From contig DAOURC010000035.1 in NCBI GenBank assembly GCA_030625285.1, forward strand, positions 1-6,637: 6,637 nucleotides of DNA. Direction: 5' to 3'. Source of the DNA: Eubacteriales bacterium. GTDB taxonomy: Bacteria > Bacillota > Clostridia > Peptostreptococcales > Acidaminobacteraceae. The position numbers were made by a program, and so were the translations under genes. The notes under the pieces were generated by a model. That model was given only the letters and a program-made list of their open reading frames with translations. It was not told the origin of the DNA and did no database searches. This document shows positions 1-6,196 of this stretch, in pieces; the first letter of the stretch is position 1, and each line of letters begins with the position of its first letter.

Positions 1-233
1 CAACCTAATGAATCCATTTCGCTAATAAACAGCTCTTCCTTCTCTTTGCTTCTCATAATATAGATGAGTGATTTTTTTGAAACTCTGACCATTTTTTTGT
101 TTTTGCTCTCTAATTGATAAATTCCAATAACGATATCAAAGAATTTCAGTTCATAATAAACTAATACAATAGCAACTACAGTGAGTATCAATGCAATAAT
201 TTTGATAAGTTTTATTAATTTCTTTTTATCCAT
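1..233 (-). CDS. Small membrane-anchored protein of unknown function (C-terminus beyond the window)
   Basis: An open frame starts at ATG 233-231 and runs without a stop to base 1, giving 77 full codons. The start is well supported: AAAGGTG (250-244) lies 10 bases upstream. The protein begins with a short Lys-rich stretch (MDKKKLIKLIK), then a hydrophobic segment at about residues 11-27 (IIALILTVVAIVLVYY), and then a charged, mostly hydrophilic part. This suggests one uncleaved N-terminal membrane anchor with the remainder outside or at the membrane face. I see no lipobox or clear signal-peptidase site. It lies 38 bases behind parC on the same strand with no hairpin between, so it is probably the distal gene of the parE-parC transcript. 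I do not recognise the family and assign no function. That it is a real gene is supported by the good ribosome binding site, the long open frame at the edge and the operon position. Confidence 0.75.
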   Translation of the reverse strand, partial: MDKKKLIKLIKIIALILTVVAIVLVYYELKFFDIVIGIYQLESKNKKMVRVSKKSLIYIMRSKEKEELFISEMDSLG

Positions 234-271
234 TAAAATCACACACCTTTCAGACTACAATCCAGCAAGAA

Positions 272-2434
272 TCAAATATTCATAGGTAGAATTCTAATAC
301 CCGCCACAGGAATTTTTTCAGTTCTGTATTTGTTGATTCGCTGCATTTTTATTTCATCCATCATTTCAAAATTTGCGAGTTCACTTCCATCTTTTATTCT
401 TACAACTTGCACTCCCTTAGTATTTCGAGTCGCTTTTTCGCTAATCAAAGAAGTGTTCAACAAAATTGCAGTTGGATTTGAAGAAGAAGAAAATCTATAA
501 ACAAATATATCGATATCCTCTAGAATATAAATCATTCTAACTAATTTTTGCTCAATATTGTAAGCGTTAATCAGTTTTTTTCTATTTGTTTTGGTTTCAT
601 AACTTTTAAGAGGTACTTTTGCCATTTTACCATTTTTATAGCCAAACAACATATAACCATTATAATCCTTTGTAACAACAATTCGTAGAATTTTTTCGTC
701 TTTTTCCATATCTATAATATTAGGTATATAATCACCTAATTCACTTGCCTTTGAATCTTTTAATTCATGAGCTTTTATTTTATAGACATTCCCTTTATTT
801 GAAAACAACAATATATCTGCAACGTTAGATGTTTCAATACTTTGCAAAATTTCATCGTCATCTTTCAACCTATGTGTATTTGCAGACCTTAAAGATACTA
901 AACTTACTTTTTTAATATAATTATGATCTGTAAAGAAAATATTGACATTGTAATCTTCAATAATTTGTTCAGTTGATATAATTGTTAAATTTTCCTCATA
1001 AATTATTTCGCTTTTTCTAGCTCTATCGTATTTTTTCCCGATTTCTTTAAGTTCCCTAATAATAATTTTCTTGATTTCATTTTTATTGGTCGCTATTTTT
1101 TCATAGGATTCTATTCTATCTCTTAGGTCATCTACTTCACTGACTCTATCTAAAATATATTCTTTATTGATATTTCGAAGCTTGATATTAGCGACATATT
1201 CCGCTTGAATAATATCAATACTAAAGAACTCCATTAAATTTGGGATAACATAATCATCTCGATCCGAATTTCTAACTATTTCTATGGCTCTATCGATATC
1301 CAGAAGCACCTTCTTTAATCCTAAAGCCAAGTGTAACCTCTCCTGAAACTTTCGTATATCGTAAAGAAGGCCTCTTTTTATCGAATCCATCCTAAATTCC
1401 AGCCACTCGTATAAAACGTCCTTGACTCCCAATACAACAGGTTTATTCTTGACAACAATATTAAAATTACAACTAAAACTATCTTCTAATGTAGTTTCTT
1501 TAAATAATTTCGCCATAAGTTTCTCGTAATCGGTTCCTCTTTTTAAATCAATGGTGATCTTCATACCTTTTAAATCAGTTTCGTCGCGGATATCAGATAT
1601 TTCTTTAATTTTACCCGCCTTGATCAAATCAATTACTTTCTCAATAATCGCCTCTGTAGTGGTTGTATATGGAATTTCGTTGATTTCTATAATATTTTCT
1701 TTTTTTAAATATTCATATTTGGCTCTGATTTTGAATGTACCCAAGCCATTATCATAAATTTTCCTAAACGTGTCCACATCATAAATGATTTTGCCACCAG
1801 TTGGAAAATCTGGACCCTTTAGATAATCCATGACATCTATTTCTTTATCTTTGATATATGCAATCGTTGCCTCGCATACTTCTTTCAAATTGAAACTGCA
1901 GATATTTGAAGCCATTCCTACTGCAATTCCCTTATTTGGATTAACTAAAATATTTGGAAATCTAACTGGTAACAATCTAGGTTCTTTCATGGTTCCATCA
2001 TAATTATCAACGAATTCCACTACATCCTTGTCGATATCTTTAAAAACATCTTCAGCAATTTTACAAAGTTTAGCTTCAGTATAACGCGATGCAGCAAAGC
2101 TCATATCACGAGAATAAACTTTACCGAAATTACCTTTTGAATCTATGTATGGATGAAGCAAAGATTCGTTTCCTCTGCTTAGTCTAACCAAAGTAGTATA
2201 AATAGCTTGATCTCCATGAGGGTTTAGTTTCATCGTCTGCCCTACAATGTTGGCAGATTTAGTTTTTACACCTTTTAAAAGGTTCATTTTATACATTGTA
2301 TATAATAGTTTTCTATGACTTGGTTTAAATCCATCTATCTCAGGCAAGGCGCGGGATAATATTACGCTCATTGCATATGGCATATAATTCAATTCCAAAG
2401 TCTCAGTTATTTTTTGTTTTCTCATATTTTCCAT
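272..2434 (-). CDS. parC: Type IIA topoisomerase subunit A, topoisomerase IV (ParC)-like
   Basis: This is the DNA-cleaving subunit of a cytoplasmic A2B2 type II topoisomerase. Numbering is from ATG 2434 (720 residues). The breakage-reunion domain spans about 8-485. It holds the quinolone-region motif HGDQAIYTTLVR (73-84), the catalytic Arg117-Tyr118 in AASRYTEAKL, and GIAVGMAS (169-176) with the DNA-intercalating Ile170. A reduced C-terminal beta-pinwheel (about 488-720) shows degenerate blade motifs near 500-510, 542-558, 595-613 and 668-680. No QRRGGKG-type GyrA box is visible and the length is well below that of typical GyrA (over 800), so ParC-like is preferred to GyrA. At the positions of E. 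coli GyrA Ser83 and Asp87 it carries Gln76 and Thr80. In-frame GTG 2443 and ATG 2440 also exist, but they overlap the Shine-Dalgarno AGGTGA (2445-2440), which sits 5 bases before ATG 2434. It is translationally coupled to parE upstream and ends in TGA. Family assignment is near certain; ParC versus GyrA is inference. Confidence 0.93.
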   Translation of the reverse strand: MENMRKQKITETLELNYMPYAMSVILSRALPEIDGFKPSHRKLLYTMYKMNLLKGVKTKSANIVGQTMKLNPHGDQAIYTTLVRLSRGNESLLHPYIDSKGNFGKVYSRDMSFAASRYTEAKLCKIAEDVFKDIDKDVVEFVDNYDGTMKEPRLLPVRFPNILVNPNKGIAVGMASNICSFNLKEVCEATIAYIKDKEIDVMDYLKGPDFPTGGKIIYDVDTFRKIYDNGLGTFKIRAKYEYLKKENIIEINEIPYTTTTEAIIEKVIDLIKAGKIKEISDIRDETDLKGMKITIDLKRGTDYEKLMAKLFKETTLEDSFSCNFNIVVKNKPVVLGVKDVLYEWLEFRMDSIKRGLLYDIRKFQERLHLALGLKKVLLDIDRAIEIVRNSDRDDYVIPNLMEFFSIDIIQAEYVANIKLRNINKEYILDRVSEVDDLRDRIESYEKIATNKNEIKKIIIRELKEIGKKYDRARKSEIIYEENLTIISTEQIIEDYNVNIFFTDHNYIKKVSLVSLRSANTHRLKDDDEILQSIETSNVADILLFSNKGNVYKIKAHELKDSKASELGDYIPNIIDMEKDEKILRIVVTKDYNGYMLFGYKNGKMAKVPLKSYETKTNRKKLINAYNIEQKLVRMIYILEDIDIFVYRFSSSSNPTAILLNTSLISEKATRNTKGVQVVRIKDGSELANFEMMDEIKMQRINKYRTEKIPVAGIRILPMNI

Positions 2435-2446
2435 TCTCATCACCTA
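2432..2446 (-). promoter_or_regulatory. Ribosome binding site of parC overlapping the parE stop codon
   Basis: On the minus strand the sequence reads TTAGGTGATGAGAATG. The parE stop TAG (2446-2444) shares its AG with the Shine-Dalgarno AGGTGA (2445-2440), which is followed after 5 bases by ATG 2434-2432. A ribosome terminating on parE would stand on the parC initiation site. This arrangement commonly gives translational coupling and would suit a 1:1 heterotetramer. The upstream in-frame GTG (2443) and ATG (2440) are inside the Shine-Dalgarno, so they are less likely starts. Confidence 0.75.
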
Positions 2447-4414
2447 ATTTAAGTCTAGTAATTCTGTATACTGCGGTCCATTATCTTTAATAAACTTTTT
2501 ACGAGATAAAATATCATCCCCTAAAAGCGTTTCGAACATTATTTTTGTTGCTTTTGCATCATCTTCAGTTACTTTTATCACTCTTCTTGTCTCAGGGTTC
2601 ATAGTTGTCAACCATAGCATTTCAGGTTCGTTTTCTCCCAAACCTTTCGAGCGATGAATTTTATACTTTTGATTATCTAAATTTTTGATTATTTTATTTT
2701 TTTCAACTTCATCATAAGCAAAATAAGATTTATCTTTTACAACTATTTCATATAGAGGCGATTCGGCGATATATACCTTGCCCTCACTAATCAAAGACGG
2801 TACCAAACTATAAATCATCGTCAAAATCAACGTCCTTATCTGAAATCCATCAACATCGGCATCGGTTGTAATAATAACCTTGTCATATTGAAGACGCTCT
2901 ATATCAAAAAGATTGAAATCTTTAGCATGTTTTGTTTTAATCTCGATCCCGCAACCCAAAACTTTTATCAAGTCCATAATAATATCACTTTTGAATATTC
3001 TCTCATAATCAGCTTTTAAAGTATTCAATATTTTACCACGCACAGGAATAATAGCCTGAAATTCAGCATTTCTTGCCATTTTACAAGCACCCAAAGCCGA
3101 ATCCCCTTCCACTATAAAGAGTTCACGTCTATCAATGTCTTTTGTACGACAATCGACGAATTTTTTAACCTTGTTTACAACATCGTTTTTCACACTCAAT
3201 TTTTTCTTCAAACTCTGACGCGTTATTTCAGCCTTTTCCCTACTTCTTTTATTCACAAGAATTTGATTTGTAATTTTTTCGGTTTCGCTTTTATTCTCTA
3301 TGAAGTAGATTTCTAGTTTTTCCCTGATTAAATCCGTCATGAATGATTGAATGAATTTATTTGTTATCGATTTTTTTGTTTGATTTTCATAACTTGTCGT
3401 AGTTGAAAAAGAATTGGAAATTAAAATCATACTATCTTCAATATCTACAAATGTAATTTTTTTCTCGTTTTTAGTATATTTGTTCATGGTTTTAATCTGT
3501 TTGTCGATCTCATACACCAAGGCGCTTTTGACAGCCTTGTCAGGTGAGCCGCCGTGCTCCAAAAAACTAGAGTTATGAAAATACAATAGTGCTTTATTTT
3601 CATTGTTGAATGTCATTACAAGTTCGACTTTAACCTTGTATTCTGGTTTGTCTTCGCGGTCTTTACCTCTACCCACACCTTCAATTTTAATAATCTCACT
3701 AAATTCTTTTTCTTCGCTCAGTTCGACAATATAATCTTCTATACCATTTTCATACAAGAATATTTCTTCATAGTCGAGAATTTCATCCTTATAAATGAAT
3801 TTAATGCCCTTATTGACAATCGCCTGCTTTTTCATTATATCGGTAAAATAATCCGAACTGACATTTATATCGGTAAATACATCTAGGTCAGGTCTCCACG
3901 TGATTTCACTCCCCGTTTGACTATTTCTATTAACTTTTTTCTTTTTTAAGCCATCTCCATTATGACCTTTTTCGAAATCAAGAGTATACTCATATCCATC
4001 TCTTACTATAACTACATGCATATACTCCGAACTATATTGAGTGGCGCATAAACCAAGCCCATTTAAACCCAAACTATATTCATAATTCTCAGCATTGTTT
4101 GTATTATATTTTCCACCTGCATATAGTTCACAAAACACTAATTCCCAGTTGTGTTTTTCCTCTTTTTTGTTATATTCAACAGGAATTCCCCTGCCATTAT
4201 CAATTACGCTGATTGATAAGTCTTCATGACGAATCAATCTGATTTCATTCCCGTATCCTTCTCTTGCCTCATCTATTGAATTTGATAATATTTCGAATAC
4301 CGAATGCTGACAGCCTTCTATACCGTCAGATCCAAATATTACACCCGGGCGCTTTCTTACGCGGTCTGCACCTTTGAGGGATGTAATACTTTCATTATTA
4401 TACTTTGTTGCCAC
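2444..4414 (-). CDS. parE: Type IIA topoisomerase subunit B, topoisomerase IV (ParE)-like ATPase
   Basis: This is the ATP-driven subunit partnering ParC. Numbering is from GTG 4414 (656 residues, the short GyrB/ParE class). The N-terminal GHKL ATPase shows the catalytic Glu41 with Asn45, Asp48 and Glu49 (EILSNSIDEA), then DNGRGIP with Asp72, YAGGKYN (98-104) and the nucleotide loop GLNGLG (116-121). The transducer domain carries QTK with the ATP-contacting Lys347. The TOPRIM domain has EGDS (436-439), PVRGKILN (457-464) and DADVDG with metal ligands Asp518, Asp520 and Asp522. RSKGLGE (588-594) and TTMNPETRR follow in the tail. All expected catalytic residues are present except that the usual His of the GLHGVG-type loop is Asn118. 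The aminocoumarin-contact residues Asp72 and Arg138 are kept. An in-frame GTG at 4423 lies inside the Shine-Dalgarno, so GTG 4414 is preferred. It is the first gene of the leftward cluster. GyrB is the alternative name; the absence of a GyrA box in its partner argues for ParE. Confidence 0.94.
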   Translation of the reverse strand: MATKYNNESITSLKGADRVRKRPGVIFGSDGIEGCQHSVFEILSNSIDEAREGYGNEIRLIRHEDLSISVIDNGRGIPVEYNKKEEKHNWELVFCELYAGGKYNTNNAENYEYSLGLNGLGLCATQYSSEYMHVVIVRDGYEYTLDFEKGHNGDGLKKKKVNRNSQTGSEITWRPDLDVFTDINVSSDYFTDIMKKQAIVNKGIKFIYKDEILDYEEIFLYENGIEDYIVELSEEKEFSEIIKIEGVGRGKDREDKPEYKVKVELVMTFNNENKALLYFHNSSFLEHGGSPDKAVKSALVYEIDKQIKTMNKYTKNEKKITFVDIEDSMILISNSFSTTTSYENQTKKSITNKFIQSFMTDLIREKLEIYFIENKSETEKITNQILVNKRSREKAEITRQSLKKKLSVKNDVVNKVKKFVDCRTKDIDRRELFIVEGDSALGACKMARNAEFQAIIPVRGKILNTLKADYERIFKSDIIMDLIKVLGCGIEIKTKHAKDFNLFDIERLQYDKVIITTDADVDGFQIRTLILTMIYSLVPSLISEGKVYIAESPLYEIVVKDKSYFAYDEVEKNKIIKNLDNQKYKIHRSKGLGENEPEMLWLTTMNPETRRVIKVTEDDAKATKIMFETLLGDDILSRKKFIKDNGPQYTELLDLN

Positions 4415-4429
4415 GATGATCACCTCTCT
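4412..4429 (-). promoter_or_regulatory. Ribosome binding site and GTG start of parE
   Basis: On the minus strand AGAGAGGTGA (4429-4420) is an excellent Shine-Dalgarno, followed after 5 bases by GTG (4414-4412). This spacing is identical to that of parC. The longer frame starting at GTG 4423 would initiate within the Shine-Dalgarno itself, so the shorter 656-residue product is preferred. GTG initiation may modestly lower expression. Confidence 0.7.
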
Positions 4430-4525
4430 TATATGATAACATATGTTCTACTTCAATAAAATAGTTACCTATTCCCATATTATGTGTTATCTTTATAGAA
4501 TAACAAACTAATAAGGGGGGTTACA
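4415..4525. promoter_or_regulatory. Divergent intergenic region between parE and the antiporter gene
   Basis: These 111 very AT-rich bases carry the start signals of two outward-facing genes. Visible structure: a perfect 10-bp palindrome AACATATGTT (4438-4447); an inverted pair GATAACA (4435-4441) and TGTTATC (4485-4491) about 50 bases apart; and a dyad AATAG-TTAC-CTATT (4460-4473). These could be operator sites, but short dyads occur by chance in AT-rich DNA. Rightward, TTCCCA (4472-4477) and TAGAAT (4496-4501) with an 18-base spacer are the best promoter candidate for the antiporter gene, and they are weak. Confidence 0.5.
4479..4506 (-). promoter_or_regulatory. Candidate sigma-A promoter for parE-parC
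   Basis: On the minus strand, TTGTTA (4506-4501) as -35 is separated by 16 bases from CATAAT (4484-4479) as -10. An overlapping TAATAT (4482-4477) gives an 18-base spacer. Transcription would start near 4472, leaving a leader of about 58 bases that includes the full Shine-Dalgarno. A better-scoring pair downstream (TTGAAG, 17 bases, TATAAG at 4433-4428) would start transcription inside the Shine-Dalgarno and is disfavoured for that reason. The call rests on consensus matching only. Confidence 0.4.
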
Positions 4526-4528
4526 ATG
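4513..4528 (+). promoter_or_regulatory. Ribosome binding site of the antiporter gene with a G6 tract
   Basis: The sequence AAGGGGGG (4513-4520) lies 5 bases before ATG 4526. It can pair with the anti-Shine-Dalgarno CCUCC through one G-U wobble. A run of six G is conspicuous in DNA this AT-rich. It fixes the antiporter start at 4526. Confidence 0.7.
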
Positions 4529-5872
4529 AAAAAAATACCAAAGATTTTAACTTTAATCAACATATTTATTTTAATTATCAGTATAGTTACAGCAATTATT
4601 TTAAAATTCCCACTTTGGTTAGGACTTTTTGTCGCTGTTATTTTTATGATTATAACTCTATCTAGATATGAGTATACATATAAACAAATGAGGGATAAAT
4701 CTTTTGAAAACATAAAATTGGTGAGCAAAGTATTGATACTTTTATCTCTAATATCTATACTTATTCCTCTTTTAATAGAAATAGGTTGTCTTCCAAATTT
4801 TATTTTCTATTCGATAGAGAAAATATCTTCTTTCAACATTATTCTCTTTGCGTTTTTACTTTCTTTAGTACTTTCTATGATTCTAGGCACCGCGATAGGT
4901 ACTATGACAATACTGGTCCCTCTGTTTCTCAGTATTTGTTATAACTTATCCATCCCTGTGGAATTTGCAGTTGGAGCTTTAGTATCGGGAGCTTATTTCG
5001 GAGATAGAGCTTCACCCCTATCTTCCAGCGCTCATTTAACTGCTTTAGTAACAAAAACATCCGTAAAAAAGAATATTCGATTGATGATAATCAGTTCAAT
5101 AATTCCTTTTACATTGGCTGTATTGCTCTATAATCAGCTCGGAAAACCATTTATCGTAACCGATTCCACAAGTATCGAAGGATTAAAATTGGCAATAAGC
5201 AAATTATACATCATAGGTCCAATTTATATTCTGCCGATACTTCTTTTAATCGGATTGATCATCTTTAGAATGCCTATTATTTATTCTATAGTTATTGTAT
5301 ACGCATGTTCTTTCATAATATATTTATCACAAGGATTCGATCTAACTCATTATATTTCCATAAGTTTAAATGGATTTGCAACTAAAGACATATATTTGAA
5401 TAATATTTTAAAAAGTTCCGGTTTTCTTCAAATGGGCAATGTGCTCTTGGTAATCATTGTTTCAGCAATACTGAATAGTCTATTTGAAGTATCCGGTATG
5501 CTCGATGATATTATAAAACCATTTCTAAAAAACATCAAAACATATTCTCAATTAACTCGTAAAGCTGCATTTTTGAGTGTTGTTTTATCGATTTTGACTT
5601 GCAATCAAACCCTTACATCAATCGTTACCGGTAAATATTTAAATAAATATTATAACGACCTTGAAGTAGAAAGAAATTATCTAGCAAAAACCATTGGGGA
5701 CACAGGTTTAAATATCGTTGGAATCATTCCTTGGAATGTAAACGGGCTATTAGTAGCAACTCTTACAGGTGTTCCAACTATAATATATTCAAAATATGCA
5801 TTCTTCACTTTGCTTTTGCCGCTGTTTTCAACTTTGCTTCATCCTTTGATATATAACCGCATTGCAAAGTAA
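4526..5872 (+). CDS. NhaC-family Na+/H+ antiporter-like membrane transporter
   Basis: A 448-residue integral membrane protein of the NhaC/ion-transporter type, expected to exchange cytoplasmic Na+ (or an organic anion) against H+ across the cell membrane. Around ten or more hydrophobic segments are visible, for example near 7-27, 29-45, 67-88, 104-141, 186-205, 225-268, 303-322, 345-366 and 422-440. Family signatures are GTAIGT (121-126), GAYFGDRASPLSSSAHLTA (155-173, with Asp160), CNQTLTSIVTG (359-369), GDTG (391-394) and IPWN (401-404) followed by a GV near 415-416. In the textbook NhaC motif the segment after GD-xxSP is SDTTNLA-like; here it is SSSAHL, so the ion-binding region differs and substrate cannot be named. 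Members of this family include Na+/H+ antiporters and malate/lactate exchangers. The length is normal, and the start at ATG 4526 has a clear ribosome binding site. It stands alone, divergent from parE, and no metabolic neighbour gives a substrate clue. Confidence 0.88.
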   Translation: MKKIPKILTLINIFILIISIVTAIILKFPLWLGLFVAVIFMIITLSRYEYTYKQMRDKSFENIKLVSKVLILLSLISILIPLLIEIGCLPNFIFYSIEKISSFNIILFAFLLSLVLSMILGTAIGTMTILVPLFLSICYNLSIPVEFAVGALVSGAYFGDRASPLSSSAHLTALVTKTSVKKNIRLMIISSIIPFTLAVLLYNQLGKPFIVTDSTSIEGLKLAISKLYIIGPIYILPILLLIGLIIFRMPIIYSIVIVYACSFIIYLSQGFDLTHYISISLNGFATKDIYLNNILKSSGFLQMGNVLLVIIVSAILNSLFEVSGMLDDIIKPFLKNIKTYSQLTRKAAFLSVVLSILTCNQTLTSIVTGKYLNKYYNDLEVERNYLAKTIGDTGLNIVGIIPWNVNGLLVATLTGVPTIIYSKYAFFTLLLPLFSTLLHPLIYNRIAK

Positions 5873-5894
5873 TTGCATTATGTGATTATATTTT
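5870..5894 (+). terminator. Weak candidate terminator after the antiporter gene
   Basis: TAATTGCA (5870-5877) can pair with TGTGATTA (5881-5888) across a 3-base loop, including two G-U pairs, followed by TATTTT. The stem starts on the TAA stop codon. It is AT-rich and weak, so read-through into the next gene is possible. Confidence 0.3.
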
Positions 5895-5930
5895 AACAAT
5901 CTTTATCATTTTCTATTTCATTTCATATTT

Positions 5931-5936
5931 TATAAT
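5931..5936 (+). promoter_or_regulatory. Candidate -10 box for the DUF1858 gene
   Basis: A perfect TATAAT lies 29 bases before the ATG at 5966, leaving room for a short leader with the AAAGGAG ribosome binding site (5950-5956). No good -35 is visible 16-18 bases upstream; the best is a T-rich TTTTCT near 5909. In AT-rich intergenic DNA a lone TATAAT is weak evidence. Confidence 0.4.
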
Positions 5937-5965
5937 GCTATTATTTAATAAAGGAGAGTGAAACT

Positions 5966-6166
5966 ATGAAAATTGTTAAAAATATGACTGTTTCAGAAGT
6001 ATTGATAATGGATCGTGCACTCGCTAATATATTTATTAGCCATAATTTGAAATGCCTTGGTTGTCCCTCGGCATCCATTGAATCATTAGAACAGGTTTCA
6101 GCTGTTCATAAAATCGATCTTGACGCTTTATTAAAAGATCTAAACGAAAATTTTCAAGGCAATTAG
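5966..6166 (+). CDS. DUF1858 / hybrid-cluster-protein-associated redox disulfide domain protein
   Basis: A 66-residue soluble protein made of a single domain. It opens with the typical KNMTVSEVL (5-13), a short helix, then KCLGCPSAS (29-37) holding the CxxC pair Cys30 and Cys33, and a C-terminal helical part ending in IDLDALLKDLNENF. This matches the small domain named for its association with hybrid cluster (prismane) proteins and common in strict anaerobes. The cysteine pair is presumed to form a redox-active disulfide or bind metal; the true role of the family is not established. The start is firm: AAAGGAG lies 9 bases upstream of ATG. It stands as an independent gene with a probable own promoter, 93 bases behind the antiporter gene, and a strong hairpin follows 5 bases after its TAG stop. 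No hybrid cluster protein gene is present in the window. Confidence 0.9.
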   Translation: MKIVKNMTVSEVLIMDRALANIFISHNLKCLGCPSASIESLEQVSAVHKIDLDALLKDLNENFQGN

Positions 6167-6171
6167 TATAA

Positions 6172-6196
6172 ATAAGCACCCGATTTGGGTGCTTAT
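6172..6196. terminator. Bidirectional intrinsic terminator between convergent genes
   Basis: A perfect 10-bp stem, ATAAGCACCC (6172-6181) and GGGTGCTTAT (6187-6196), closes a GATTT loop. It begins 5 bases after the DUF1858 stop. Its right base overlaps the TGA stop (6198-6196) of the convergent hydrolase gene. Downstream T-richness is modest in both directions: the leftward RNA continues UUAUACUAAUU and the rightward RNA CAAUUAAAUU. The position between two converging stops makes a shared terminator likely. Confidence 0.75.

Noticed and set aside
1551..1757. Open frame of 68 codons on the plus strand
   Set aside because: It lies wholly antisense inside parC, has no ribosome binding site and reads as a shadow of the conserved topoisomerase frame.
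4428..4456. TTGAAG-17-TATAAG promoter-like pair on the minus strand upstream of parE
   Set aside because: It is a good consensus match, but transcription would begin within the parE Shine-Dalgarno, so it is unlikely to drive the gene.
4480..4728. Open frame of 82 codons on the minus strand
   Set aside because: It overlaps the start of the antiporter gene in antisense, and its hydrophobic translation mirrors the membrane-protein codons on the other strand. No ribosome binding site is seen.
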